Assembly: GCA_003560495.1 (NCBI GenBank)
Contig: PWLM01000217.1
Span: 1 to 64,000, forward strand
Direction: 5' to 3'
Source of the DNA: Bacillus sp. (in: firmicutes)
GTDB lineage: Bacteria; Bacillota; Bacilli; Bacillales; Salisediminibacteriaceae
DNA length: 64,000 bases
Shown here: positions 50,476 through 57,051 of the stretch, in pieces
How positions within the stretch are numbered: position 1 is the first letter of the stretch
How the letters are laid out: every line of letters starts with the position of its first letter
Program-made: the position numbers and the translations under genes
The notes under the pieces: generated by a model
What the model was told of the DNA's origin: nothing
The model's input: only the letters and a program-made list of their open reading frames with translations
The model's database searches: none

Positions 50476-50919
50476 ATGAAATTGCATGAAACAATGCCTG
50501 AACTTGCGGGTGTTTCGGGCTGGCTCAATTCAGACGGAAAAGAAGAACCTGCAGGACAAAAACCGGTATTGATTCATTTCTGGTCTGTCAGCTCTCCTCT
50601 CTGCTTTGAAGCAATGCCTGAATTAAATGACATACGGGATGATCTTGAGTCAGATCTGCATTTTATTGCAGTACATGTTCCTCTTTTGGAGAAAGATGTT
50701 AATTTATCCGTTATTAAAGAATCCGCCAACCATCTGAATATTACCCAGCCGGTCGCTTTGGATAATCAGAGGGTGCTTGCTGACGCTTTTGAAATCCCAA
50801 AGGTCCCTGCCTATTACGTCTTTGACAGCGGAGGCAGACTGCGTCACTTTCAAAAAGGCGGCCGCGGTATAAAAATGCTGCGAAGACGCATCGAGCGTGT
50901 TCTGAAGAGCGGTGACTAG
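50476..50919 (+). CDS. Thioredoxin-fold (TlpA/ResA-like) protein with SPLC active site
   Basis: 147 aa, thioredoxin superfamily. The active-site region reads HFWSVSSPLC (residues 34-43), aligning with the FWGTWCEPC of ResA. The N-terminal nucleophilic Cys is therefore Ser40, while Cys43 remains. The cis-Pro loop (KVPAYYVFD) and the inserted TlpA helix region are intact. No signal peptide or TM anchor is visible, so it is probably cytoplasmic. Standard disulfide reductase activity is unlikely with one Cys. A peroxiredoxin-like, glutaredoxin-like or bacilliredoxin-like monothiol role is possible. Confidence 0.75.
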   Translation: MKLHETMPELAGVSGWLNSDGKEEPAGQKPVLIHFWSVSSPLCFEAMPELNDIRDDLESDLHFIAVHVPLLEKDVNLSVIKESANHLNITQPVALDNQRVLADAFEIPKVPAYYVFDSGGRLRHFQKGGRGIKMLRRRIERVLKSGD

Positions 50920-51116
50920 GAACGTTTCAGAAGCTGGATTCTGACGTAAAGTAGTAATACTTTTCATATTCTACTCAGTACTCCTTTCTCTCTTCCACTA
51001 TATGAACGGCTCTGGGCCGGAAAAGCATTCTTAAAATTTTCAGCTGTCTGCTTGGCATGCCGGTCCCTGCTGTGTTAGATTTATAAAGAAGACTTATGAA
51101 TGAGGAGATGAACAAA

Positions 51117-51830
51117 ATGAGTGTACATATTGGAGCCAAACAAGGAGAAATCGCAGAGGCTATTCTGCTTCCAGGTGATCCCCTGCGGGCCAAATATATT
51201 GCCGACAACTTTCTTGAAGATGTAACGAAATACAATGATGTCCGGGGAATGTATGGATTCACCGGCACTTATAAAGGAGAGCGTGTGTCAGTACAGGGTA
51301 CAGGTATGGGCGTCCCTTCAATCTCGATTTACGCCCATGAACTGATTAACAGCTATAACGTTAAAAAACTTATCCGTGTAGGCACGTGCGGGGCGATTCA
51401 AAAAGATGTTAAAGTGCGTGACGTTATTATTGCGATGAGTGCTACAAGCAACTCCGGCGTTAATAAACAGTACTTTAACGGTATCGACTTTGCACCTACC
51501 GCCGATTTCGGCCTTCTAAAAAAAGCTTACGATGGTGCCGTTGCCCAGGGACTTCAGGTGAATGTCGGAAATGTCTTTACGAGCGATGTATTTTATAATG
51601 AGGACGAAAACCTTATTCCGATGCTTGCCCGCCACCAGGTACTGGCAGTAGAAATGGAAACTTCCGCCCTGTACACAATTGCAGCCCGCTTCAACGTACA
51701 GGCTCTGTCTGTTCTCACTGTAAGTGACCATATTATCACTGGCGAAGAAACATCTTCGCAGGAGCGTCAGGAAACATTTAATGAAATGGTCCATGTAGCT
51801 CTCGCAGCCGCGGTTGACCAGCAGGATTAA
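51117..51830 (+). CDS. deoD: Purine nucleoside phosphorylase DeoD-type
   Basis: 237-aa hexameric-type phosphorylase that cleaves purine (deoxy)nucleosides with phosphate in salvage. It has family motifs [33 protein letters not shown] and [11 protein letters not shown]. The start is ATG 51117 (MSVHIGAKQ), 9 nt after GGAG; the seven upstream codons of the track include the ribosome site. It is monocistronic, with a strong terminator. Confidence 0.96.
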   Translation: MSVHIGAKQGEIAEAILLPGDPLRAKYIADNFLEDVTKYNDVRGMYGFTGTYKGERVSVQGTGMGVPSISIYAHELINSYNVKKLIRVGTCGAIQKDVKVRDVIIAMSATSNSGVNKQYFNGIDFAPTADFGLLKKAYDGAVAQGLQVNVGNVFTSDVFYNEDENLIPMLARHQVLAVEMETSALYTIAARFNVQALSVLTVSDHIITGEETSSQERQETFNEMVHVALAAAVDQQD

Positions 51831-51850
51831 AGATATCCAAGCCCGCTACC

Positions 51851-51897
51851 AAAAAAAGCTGTCCACGTCGAAAATTCGACTGATGGACAGCTTTTTT
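51851..51897. terminator. Bidirectional terminator after deoD
   Basis: AAAAAAAGCTGTCCA...TGGACAGCTTTTTT with an inner GTCGAA/TTCGAC stem. It serves deoD (+) and, from the other side, the lipoate ligase gene (-). Confidence 0.93.
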
Positions 51898-51962
51898 GAT
51901 TATGCTTCCCTTCTGCTGCTGCAACATGAACAGTGAGGCTCTTTACAACAGAGCAAAAGCCA

Positions 51963-52952
51963 TTAATAGATGAGTTCGACGAGACTTTCTTTTTCTACAG
52001 GTCCAAAATAATAAGAAGGATCAATCCCTTCCAGTGCCTGATGAATAGCATTTTTTTCATATTTCGTTCCGGTCAGACGCTGTTCAATTTCCTTAACATC
52101 TCCGACACCGAAGAAATCCCCGAATATTTTACTTTCCGTAATTTTCCCTTTGGAAACATTCAGCCGCACATCGATCGTCCCTGCTCCTTCAAACCTTTTG
52201 GAACGCTGAAGATCAAACTTCGGAGATTTTCCGTAATTCCACTCCCAATTTTTATATCTTTCTTTTGAGAGTTCCTCAATTTCCTTCCATTCTTCCGGAG
52301 TGAATCTTTTTACCGGGATATCCCCCTCCTTGAAAATATAGCTGAGAATAATTTGTTTCAGCTCTTCCACGTCAATATTTTTTTCAATAAGTTCGTTAAT
52401 ATTTGCCACTCTCGAACGGACAGATTTAATTCCTTTAGAACGAATTTTTTCTTCGTTGACGTTAAGTGCATCTACAATATTCTCCATTGTCACATCAACG
52501 AGCAGCGTGCCGTGACTGAACATCTTACCTTTAGTAGAGTACTGGGCATTCCCGGAGATTTTTCGTTCTCCCACCTGAATATCATTCCGCCCGCTCAACT
52601 CAGCGTTCACACCGAGTTCCTGAAGTGCCTCGATCACAGGACGGGTAAACTTCGCATAATTGTGAAAACTGTTTCCGTCGTCCTTAGTTAAAAAACTGAA
52701 GCTTAAATTACCTAGGTCCTGGTATACTGCTCCTCCACCGGATAACCGGCGTACAACTTTCACTCCATTTTCCTCTACAAATTTTTTATTGATTTCCTGA
52801 TGGGTATTTTGATTTTTTCCTATAATAATGCATGGCTCGTTGACGTAAAAAAGCAGGTACGTCTGATCCGCAGGAAGCTGCTTCAGGGCGTATTCCTCAA
52901 GAGCGAGATTAATTCCCGGATCGGTTATATTTTCATTATCAATAAAAATCAT
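51963..52952 (-). CDS. lplJ: Lipoate-protein ligase (LplA/LplJ type)
   Basis: 329-aa ligase that activates lipoate with ATP and attaches it to lipoyl domains of 2-oxoacid dehydrogenases or GcvH. Motifs NPCIIIGKNQNT-like (NEPCIIIGKNQN), VRRLSGGGAVYQDLGNLSFSF and KISGNAQ are present, and a C-terminal accessory domain completes it. Length matches B. subtilis LplJ (331 aa). It is monocistronic. Confidence 0.94.
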   Translation of the reverse strand: MIFIDNENITDPGINLALEEYALKQLPADQTYLLFYVNEPCIIIGKNQNTHQEINKKFVEENGVKVVRRLSGGGAVYQDLGNLSFSFLTKDDGNSFHNYAKFTRPVIEALQELGVNAELSGRNDIQVGERKISGNAQYSTKGKMFSHGTLLVDVTMENIVDALNVNEEKIRSKGIKSVRSRVANINELIEKNIDVEELKQIILSYIFKEGDIPVKRFTPEEWKEIEELSKERYKNWEWNYGKSPKFDLQRSKRFEGAGTIDVRLNVSKGKITESKIFGDFFGVGDVKEIEQRLTGTKYEKNAIHQALEGIDPSYYFGPVEKESLVELIY

Positions 52953-53273
52953 GATTCTTCCTCCTTATAAAATAGCTCTACTTATTTTATCATATTTTTT
53001 GATTATCCATGTGAGCAGACTCCCACAGCTTCTTAGCGTTGCAAAAATATATACTGCAACAAAAAAACGCAAATTTAATGTTTCCTTTCTACAAAAAAGG
53101 TCTATTAAGAATAATGCAGGGATTTAGAATTATAAGCTGTGTCTGCCGAACTGTTTAAACAAAATAACAGTGCGTCCAGCACGAAGGAAATAAGATTCCC
53201 TGTTTGAGAAATGTCCATTGCCAATGATTTTTTTTAATCTTAAAAGTTATTTTATTATTCAGGAGGCGTTTGT
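52953..53273. other. Divergent intergenic region lplJ / aldo-keto reductase
   Basis: 321 nt, AT-rich. It includes a short stem TTGCA/TGCAA followed by seven A at about 53038-53066. A possible plus-strand promoter is TTGCCA-17-TAAAAG about 50 nt before the reductase. Neither promoter is convincing, and no small gene is seen. Confidence 0.4.
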
Positions 53274-54098
53274 ATGGAATATGTTACTTTAAATAATGGC
53301 CTGACTATGCCGCAGCTCGGGTTTGGCGTATGGCAGGTAAAAAACGATGAAGCCGAGAAAGCGGTAAAAAATGCAGTAAAAGCCGGTTACCGCTCGATTG
53401 ACACGGCGATGATCTATAAAAATGAAGAAGGTGTCGGAAGAGCGCTTAAGGCAATTGATGTTCCGCGCGAAGAAATGTTTATAACTACAAAAGTGTGGAA
53501 TGCCGATCAGGGCTACGACAATACGATTAAAGCGTTTGAAGCCAGTCTGGAGCGTCTCGGCCTGGACTATGTGGATATGTATTTAATCCACTGGCCGGTG
53601 CCCGAACACGATAACTACGTGGAAACATATCAGGCAATGGAAAAACTGTACGAACTTGGCCGGGTAAAAGCCATCGGCGTGTGTAACTTTGATCAGAACC
53701 ACATTGAAAGGCTGCTGGAGGAGTGCAGCGTGCCCCCTGCTGTCAACCAGGTGGAGTGCCATCCTTTTCTGGCCCAGAATGAATTGAAGGACTTCTGCCG
53801 GAGTAACGATATTTTTATAGAAGCGTGGAGCCCTCTTATGCAGGGGGGAGAGGTTCTGAATCATCCTGTTATTCAGTCCATTGCAGACGATCACTCGAAA
53901 ACGGGTGCACAGGTTATTCTCCGCTGGCACCTTCAAAACGATTCCATCGTTATTCCTAAATCAGTTACTCCCGAACGAATTAAAGAAAATATTGATGTTT
54001 TTGATTTCGAACTTTCAGACAATGAAATGGATCTGATCAATAATCTTGACCGGGGTATCCGCAAAGGTCCTAAACCTGCTGAAATGAATCGAACTTAA
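53274..54098 (+). CDS. Aldo/keto reductase (YvgN/YtbE-like)
   Basis: 274-aa NADPH-dependent reductase of AKR family 5, similar to B. subtilis glyoxal/methylglyoxal reductases. The catalytic tetrad is in SIDTAMIYKNEEGVG (Asp, Tyr), TTKVWN (Lys) and YLIHWPVP (His). The C-terminal cofactor loop is IVIPKSVTPERIKEN. It probably detoxifies reactive carbonyls; the natural substrate is not defined. GGAGG lies 7-8 nt before the ATG. Confidence 0.92.
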   Translation: MEYVTLNNGLTMPQLGFGVWQVKNDEAEKAVKNAVKAGYRSIDTAMIYKNEEGVGRALKAIDVPREEMFITTKVWNADQGYDNTIKAFEASLERLGLDYVDMYLIHWPVPEHDNYVETYQAMEKLYELGRVKAIGVCNFDQNHIERLLEECSVPPAVNQVECHPFLAQNELKDFCRSNDIFIEAWSPLMQGGEVLNHPVIQSIADDHSKTGAQVILRWHLQNDSIVIPKSVTPERIKENIDVFDFELSDNEMDLINNLDRGIRKGPKPAEMNRT

Positions 54099-54139
54099 AA
54101 ATTTACAATGGGCACTGTTGTTAAAAATGTGCTGAGAAA

Positions 54140-54184
54140 GGTCAGGCCTGCCGGTAAATCCGGCAGACCTGACCAATGTTTTTT
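54140..54184 (+). terminator. Terminator after aldo/keto reductase
   Basis: GGTCAGGCCTGCCGG-TAAAT-CCGGCAGACCTGACC, a 15-bp stem with one mismatch, then AATGTTTTTT. Confidence 0.85.
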
Positions 54185-54298
54185 GTTGGGGTATTGGTAT
54201 GGCCCTGTCATGTAAATGCATATCTCAAGCGCCCGGCGGCAGCCAGAAGCTTCTTTATCAGCAGTCCAGGATCTTTTTTCTGAAGGGCTATTTTAGTC

Positions 54299-55276
54299 TC
54301 AGTGTGCCTGAACACCACTTTCAGCGGCATAGCGTGCCATTTTTTCGTAAAGTTTTTTTTCTTCAGGAAAGTCTTTTTTCTCCAGTACACTCGTTCCCGA
54401 TGGGTTCTCCAGGTCGAGGGAGACGGTACCTTCAAATTCGTAAGTCGCATTTCCCCTCAGCTTAATAAAAAAGTTTTCGTCTTTTTTATTCACAATTGTC
54501 TGGACCATGCCTCCCGGATTATACACAGTAATAACTTCATTAAACGGCTGATGTCCGAGAAGGCACGATACAAGCGTGGACGCTGACATTGCTGTTCCGC
54601 AGGCGTTCGTCAATCCCACGCCCCGTTCATAAGTCCGTACAAAGATTTTTTGGGCTGAGAGGCTTTTTATGAAGCTGACGTTTGTACCGTTCGGAAAAAG
54701 CTGCTTGCACTCGTTCGCCCGTTCCCCCGAAATCTGAACTGCGCTGTCGTCCACATAATTCACTACTGCTGCCAAGTGTGGATTAGGAACACTCAAAGCA
54801 GTGAAGGATATCTCTTCCTGAATTTCAGGAATAGGAGTGTTTATCCACTCATTTTTCTTCGTGCTCATTGGAAGAGAAGCGGGATCGAATGAAACGGGTT
54901 CAATTGCCACTTCAAAAGTACGGATGCCTTCATAAATTTCCGGAACTTCCGCTACCGGCAGATCCGCTTTCATCGTTTCAAATACGAGTTCTTTTTTACC
55001 GGTACGATCAATGGCATATCTGGCTGCACAGCGTAATCCATTTCCGCACATTTCTGCTTCACTTCCGTCAGAATTGAACATGCGCATCCTTGCATCAGCC
55101 GATTCACTGCTCATTACAAAGAGAATTCCATCTGACCCTATCGGTCCACCCCGGCGGCTCAGCTGAACCGCAAGCTCTTTTCTTTCTTCCTCTGAAAATG
55201 AATAATCGTTATTCCATTCATCGATGATTATAAAATCATTGCCTGAACCGTGACATTTTAAAAATTCCAGTTTCAC
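54299..55276 (-). CDS. dapF: Diaminopimelate epimerase DapF (extended)
   Basis: 325-aa enzyme interconverting LL- and meso-diaminopimelate for lysine and peptidoglycan. It has the first catalytic Cys in EMCGNGLRCAARY and the second in NACGTAMSAS. YERGVG keeps the Glu-Arg pair. The second motif differs from the common GETxACGTGA (here GLTNACGTAM), and the protein has about 40 extra C-terminal residues compared with the usual roughly 285. Start is GTG 55274-55276 (MKLEFLKCHGSGNDF) after AAAGGAG; the track's 48 upstream codons are leader. Confidence 0.9.
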   Translation of the reverse strand: MKLEFLKCHGSGNDFIIIDEWNNDYSFSEEERKELAVQLSRRGGPIGSDGILFVMSSESADARMRMFNSDGSEAEMCGNGLRCAARYAIDRTGKKELVFETMKADLPVAEVPEIYEGIRTFEVAIEPVSFDPASLPMSTKKNEWINTPIPEIQEEISFTALSVPNPHLAAVVNYVDDSAVQISGERANECKQLFPNGTNVSFIKSLSAQKIFVRTYERGVGLTNACGTAMSASTLVSCLLGHQPFNEVITVYNPGGMVQTIVNKKDENFFIKLRGNATYEFEGTVSLDLENPSGTSVLEKKDFPEEKKLYEKMARYAAESGVQAH

Positions 55277-55330
55277 TTTACCCTCTCCTTTTATTAAGTT
55301 TCGCTCTGTTAAAGCATTCTTGTTGGCGAC

Positions 55331-55384
55331 TGGAGAGAAACTTCGCTTCCATCCGGACGACAGGGAAGCCGCATACTTTCTCCA
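55331..55384 (-). promoter_or_regulatory. Long hairpin in the dapF 5' leader
   Basis: The minus strand reads TGGAGAAAG...GCTTCC-loop-GGAAGC...TTTCTCTCCA, a two-part stem of about 54 nt, ending roughly 55 nt before the dapF start. It has no U tract. It does not show the lysine-riboswitch core I would expect, so identity is open. Confidence 0.5.
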
Positions 55385-55516
55385 TGGCAGGTGTAAAGAG
55401 CAGCAGGCAGGCACCCCCAAAACAACACAGAGCCTTAAGTTTTAACGGCATGCTTCTATAGATTTCTATATGGATTTATAGGCGTTTGCAAATAGATGGC
55501 GGCCTGAGTGTTCCAT

Positions 55517-55557
55517 AAAAAAGCCTTCATAACACACAGTGTTATGAAGGCTTTTTT
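55517..55557 (-). terminator. Terminator after the HesB-like gene
   Basis: AAAAAAGCCTTCATAACAC-ACA-GTGTTATGAAGGCTTTTTT, a 13-bp perfect stem with tracts on both sides, about 30 nt after the HesB stop. Confidence 0.95.
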
Positions 55558-55585
55558 GAACGGGAAAGGATTTAACCCTCCAGCT

Positions 55586-55870
55586 TTAGCAGCAGTCGCT
55601 GCTGCCATTATTCATGACAAGTCCGCCGCCGTCGTCTGTCTGCTGAAAAGCGAGTTCCAGGTTTCCGGACTGCTCGTGGGCAATCCGGTCGAACGCTACC
55701 TGCAGCCCGTTAATTTCTTCCACAATATCTTCTTCTGCCGGCGCATCCAGCGCCAGTCCCAGCTGAGGACCTCCTCAGCCCATACCTGCTGTGAAGATTT
55801 TAATATTGGAAGCTTCGTGTTCTTTCATAATATCAGTAATATACTGCTTTGCTTTTTCAGTAATCTGCAT
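55586..55870 (-). CDS. HesB-like selenoprotein (Sec32 at in-frame TGA)
   Basis: 94 codons with one in-frame TGA at 55775-55777. The reading is MQITEKAKQYITDIM... FTAGMG-U-GGPQLGLALD... and ends NNGSSDCC-TAA. HesB/IscA-like relatives have Cys at the U position (GMGCGGP), so the TGA fits selenocysteine recoding, and HesB-like selenoproteins are a recognised prokaryotic family. The frame continues with family sequence for 62 codons after the TGA, ends in a Cys pair, and has a GAGGTG ribosome site and own terminator. A SECIS-like hairpin follows the TGA. The role is probably redox or Fe-S related. A nonsense mutation is the main alternative. Confidence 0.82.
55740..55774 (-). promoter_or_regulatory. 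Candidate bacterial SECIS element
   Basis: On the minus strand, 20 nt after the TGA, GGCGC-UGGAU-GCGCC forms a 5-bp stem with a G at loop position 2. This fits the general pattern for bacterial SECIS (short GC stem, small loop with an early G, about 16-37 nt from UGA). A weaker alternative, GUCC-UCAGCUG-GGAC, lies closer to the UGA. Confidence 0.6.
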
Positions 55871-55902
55871 GATTTCACCTCTTTTACAGCTTTTCTTCAA
55901 GT

Positions 55903-55931
55903 ATTTTATCAATTAAATACTAAGAAAACAA
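55903..55931 (-). promoter_or_regulatory. Possible promoter for the HesB-like gene
   Basis: The minus strand shows TTGTTT, 17 nt, TAAAAT, starting 1 nt after the upstream lipoprotein stop. It would give a leader of about 25 nt. Confidence 0.5.
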
Positions 55932-56855
55932 TTACTCTGCCTCATTTCTGCTTAAACCTTCTATAAAGGTTTCAGCATTATGTCTCATCATATCTATATA
56001 CGATGCAGCTTCACTTCCTTCTTCTCCTATTGCATCAGTATATACTTCCCCGGCAATTTCCACTCCGGAGTTGTCCGCCACCGTTTCCATATAACGTGGA
56101 TCAACAGTTGACTCCACAAACACCGCCGGTACTTCTCTTTCCTGAATGACATCGATGATCCGGTTGATCTGTCCGCTCGTTCCCTCCTCATGAGAATTCA
56201 TTTCCCATATTCCGTCAGAGTCAAAGCCGTAATCTTCCGCAAAATATTTAAACGCATTTTCACTGACAATGATCATACGCTGATCTTCATCAATTTCCGC
56301 TGTACCTTCTTCGATTTCAGCTGAAAGCTCTTCTATCTCCTGTTTATAATTTTCAGCGTTTTCCTCAAATATATCTGCTCCTTCCGGGTCTCTTTCTGAA
56401 AGATCGGCTGTAATATTATCAATATAATATTCTGCATTTTTCGGACTCAGCCAGGCATGGGGATCCGGAACATCCTCTCCTTCCAGCGGAATCGGTTCAA
56501 CTCCTTCTGATATTTCAATAATTTCCGTATCTGCCGCATTATCCATTATCCGCTCCAGCCATTCTTCAAGATTGAGTCCATTCGTGTAAAATACATCAGA
56601 TTCGTTTACTTTTCTGAAATCGCTCGGCACAGGTTCGTATTCATGGGGTTCTTCCCCGATCGGTACGATGTAATCCACTTCGCCCCGTTCTCCTAGAACT
56701 GCCTCGGTCATGTCTGCCAGTACAGAAAAACTGGCTGTCACATAAAGACCTTCACCGTTATTACCTTCATTTCCGCCTTTGGCTTCCTCATTATTACTTC
56801 CGCACGCCGAAAGCAGGAAGAGCGACAGGCCAAATAAAACAAATATTTTTTTCAT
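55932..56855 (-). CDS. Manganese-type metal ABC transporter solute-binding lipoprotein
   Basis: 307-aa cluster A-I (ZnuA/PsaA/MntA) binding protein. The lipobox LSAC anchors it to the membrane. Metal ligands appear as PHEYEP (His), DPHAWL (His), VSENAFKYF (Glu, the Mn-type residue; Zn proteins usually have His here) and VYTDAIGEEG (Asp). There is no His-rich loop. Mn(II) is therefore the likely ligand. Start is ATG 56853-56855, 9 nt after GGAGG. No ABC permease or ATPase gene is adjacent, so it must use a transporter encoded elsewhere. Confidence 0.88.
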   Translation of the reverse strand: MKKIFVLFGLSLFLLSACGSNNEEAKGGNEGNNGEGLYVTASFSVLADMTEAVLGERGEVDYIVPIGEEPHEYEPVPSDFRKVNESDVFYTNGLNLEEWLERIMDNAADTEIIEISEGVEPIPLEGEDVPDPHAWLSPKNAEYYIDNITADLSERDPEGADIFEENAENYKQEIEELSAEIEEGTAEIDEDQRMIIVSENAFKYFAEDYGFDSDGIWEMNSHEEGTSGQINRIIDVIQEREVPAVFVESTVDPRYMETVADNSGVEIAGEVYTDAIGEEGSEAASYIDMMRHNAETFIEGLSRNEAE

Positions 56856-56900
56856 GTGCATGTTCCTCCACTTCTCCTAACGTATCTTTACTCTGGTTAT

Positions 56901-56924
56901 AAATGTTTCACTAAGGAAACATTT
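56901..56924. promoter_or_regulatory. Inverted repeat operator over the lipoprotein gene start region
   Basis: AAATGTTTC-N6-GAAACATTT, a perfect 9-bp dyad directly downstream of the -10 box, where a repressor would block transcription. It may be bound by a metalloregulator. Confidence 0.65.
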
Positions 56925-56929
56925 TCTCA

Positions 56930-56958
56930 ATTATAATAATTAAAATGTTTGTTGTAAA
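56930..56958 (-). promoter_or_regulatory. Promoter of the metal-binding lipoprotein gene
   Basis: The minus strand shows TTTACA, 17 nt, TATAAT. The -10 is perfect, and flanking palindromes lie on both sides. Confidence 0.75.
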
Positions 56959-56961
56959 GGA

Positions 56962-56989
56962 AAATAATTTGCCCTCAGGCAAATTATTT
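56962..56989. promoter_or_regulatory. Long palindrome resembling an MntR box
   Basis: AAATAATTTGCC-CTCA-GGCAAATTATTT, a perfect 12-bp dyad. Its core TTTGCCTGAGGGCAAA resembles the B. subtilis MntR site as I recall it (TTTGCATGAGGGAAA). It sits just upstream of the lipoprotein -35 box and about 60 nt before the divergent peptidase gene, so it could regulate either. Confidence 0.6.
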
Positions 56990-57051
56990 ATATTTCGTTT
57001 CTCGAATTTTTCTGCTACGATATACATAATTCAATTTCAAGGAGGCATTTG

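Larger units (their letters stand above)
55277..55585. other. dapF leader and hesB terminator region
   Basis: 309 nt. It holds the HesB terminator, a possible dapF promoter (minus strand TTTGCA-16-TATAGA at 55465-55492), and a long hairpin in the dapF leader. No gene is seen. Confidence 0.6.

Noticed and set aside
55277-55516. Lysine riboswitch upstream of dapF
   Set aside because: A leader hairpin exists, but the conserved lysine-riboswitch core and a terminator/antiterminator pair were not found.
55586-55870. Reading the HesB-like gene as a nonsense-mutated pseudogene
   Set aside because: Only one stop, a TGA, occurs, exactly at the conserved Cys position. The rest of the frame, the ribosome site and the terminator are intact, so Sec recoding explains it better. 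It remains the main alternative.
55508-55966. 152-aa plus-strand ORF
   Set aside because: It is antisense to the HesB-like gene and its terminator, starts inside the terminator stem and has no ribosome site.
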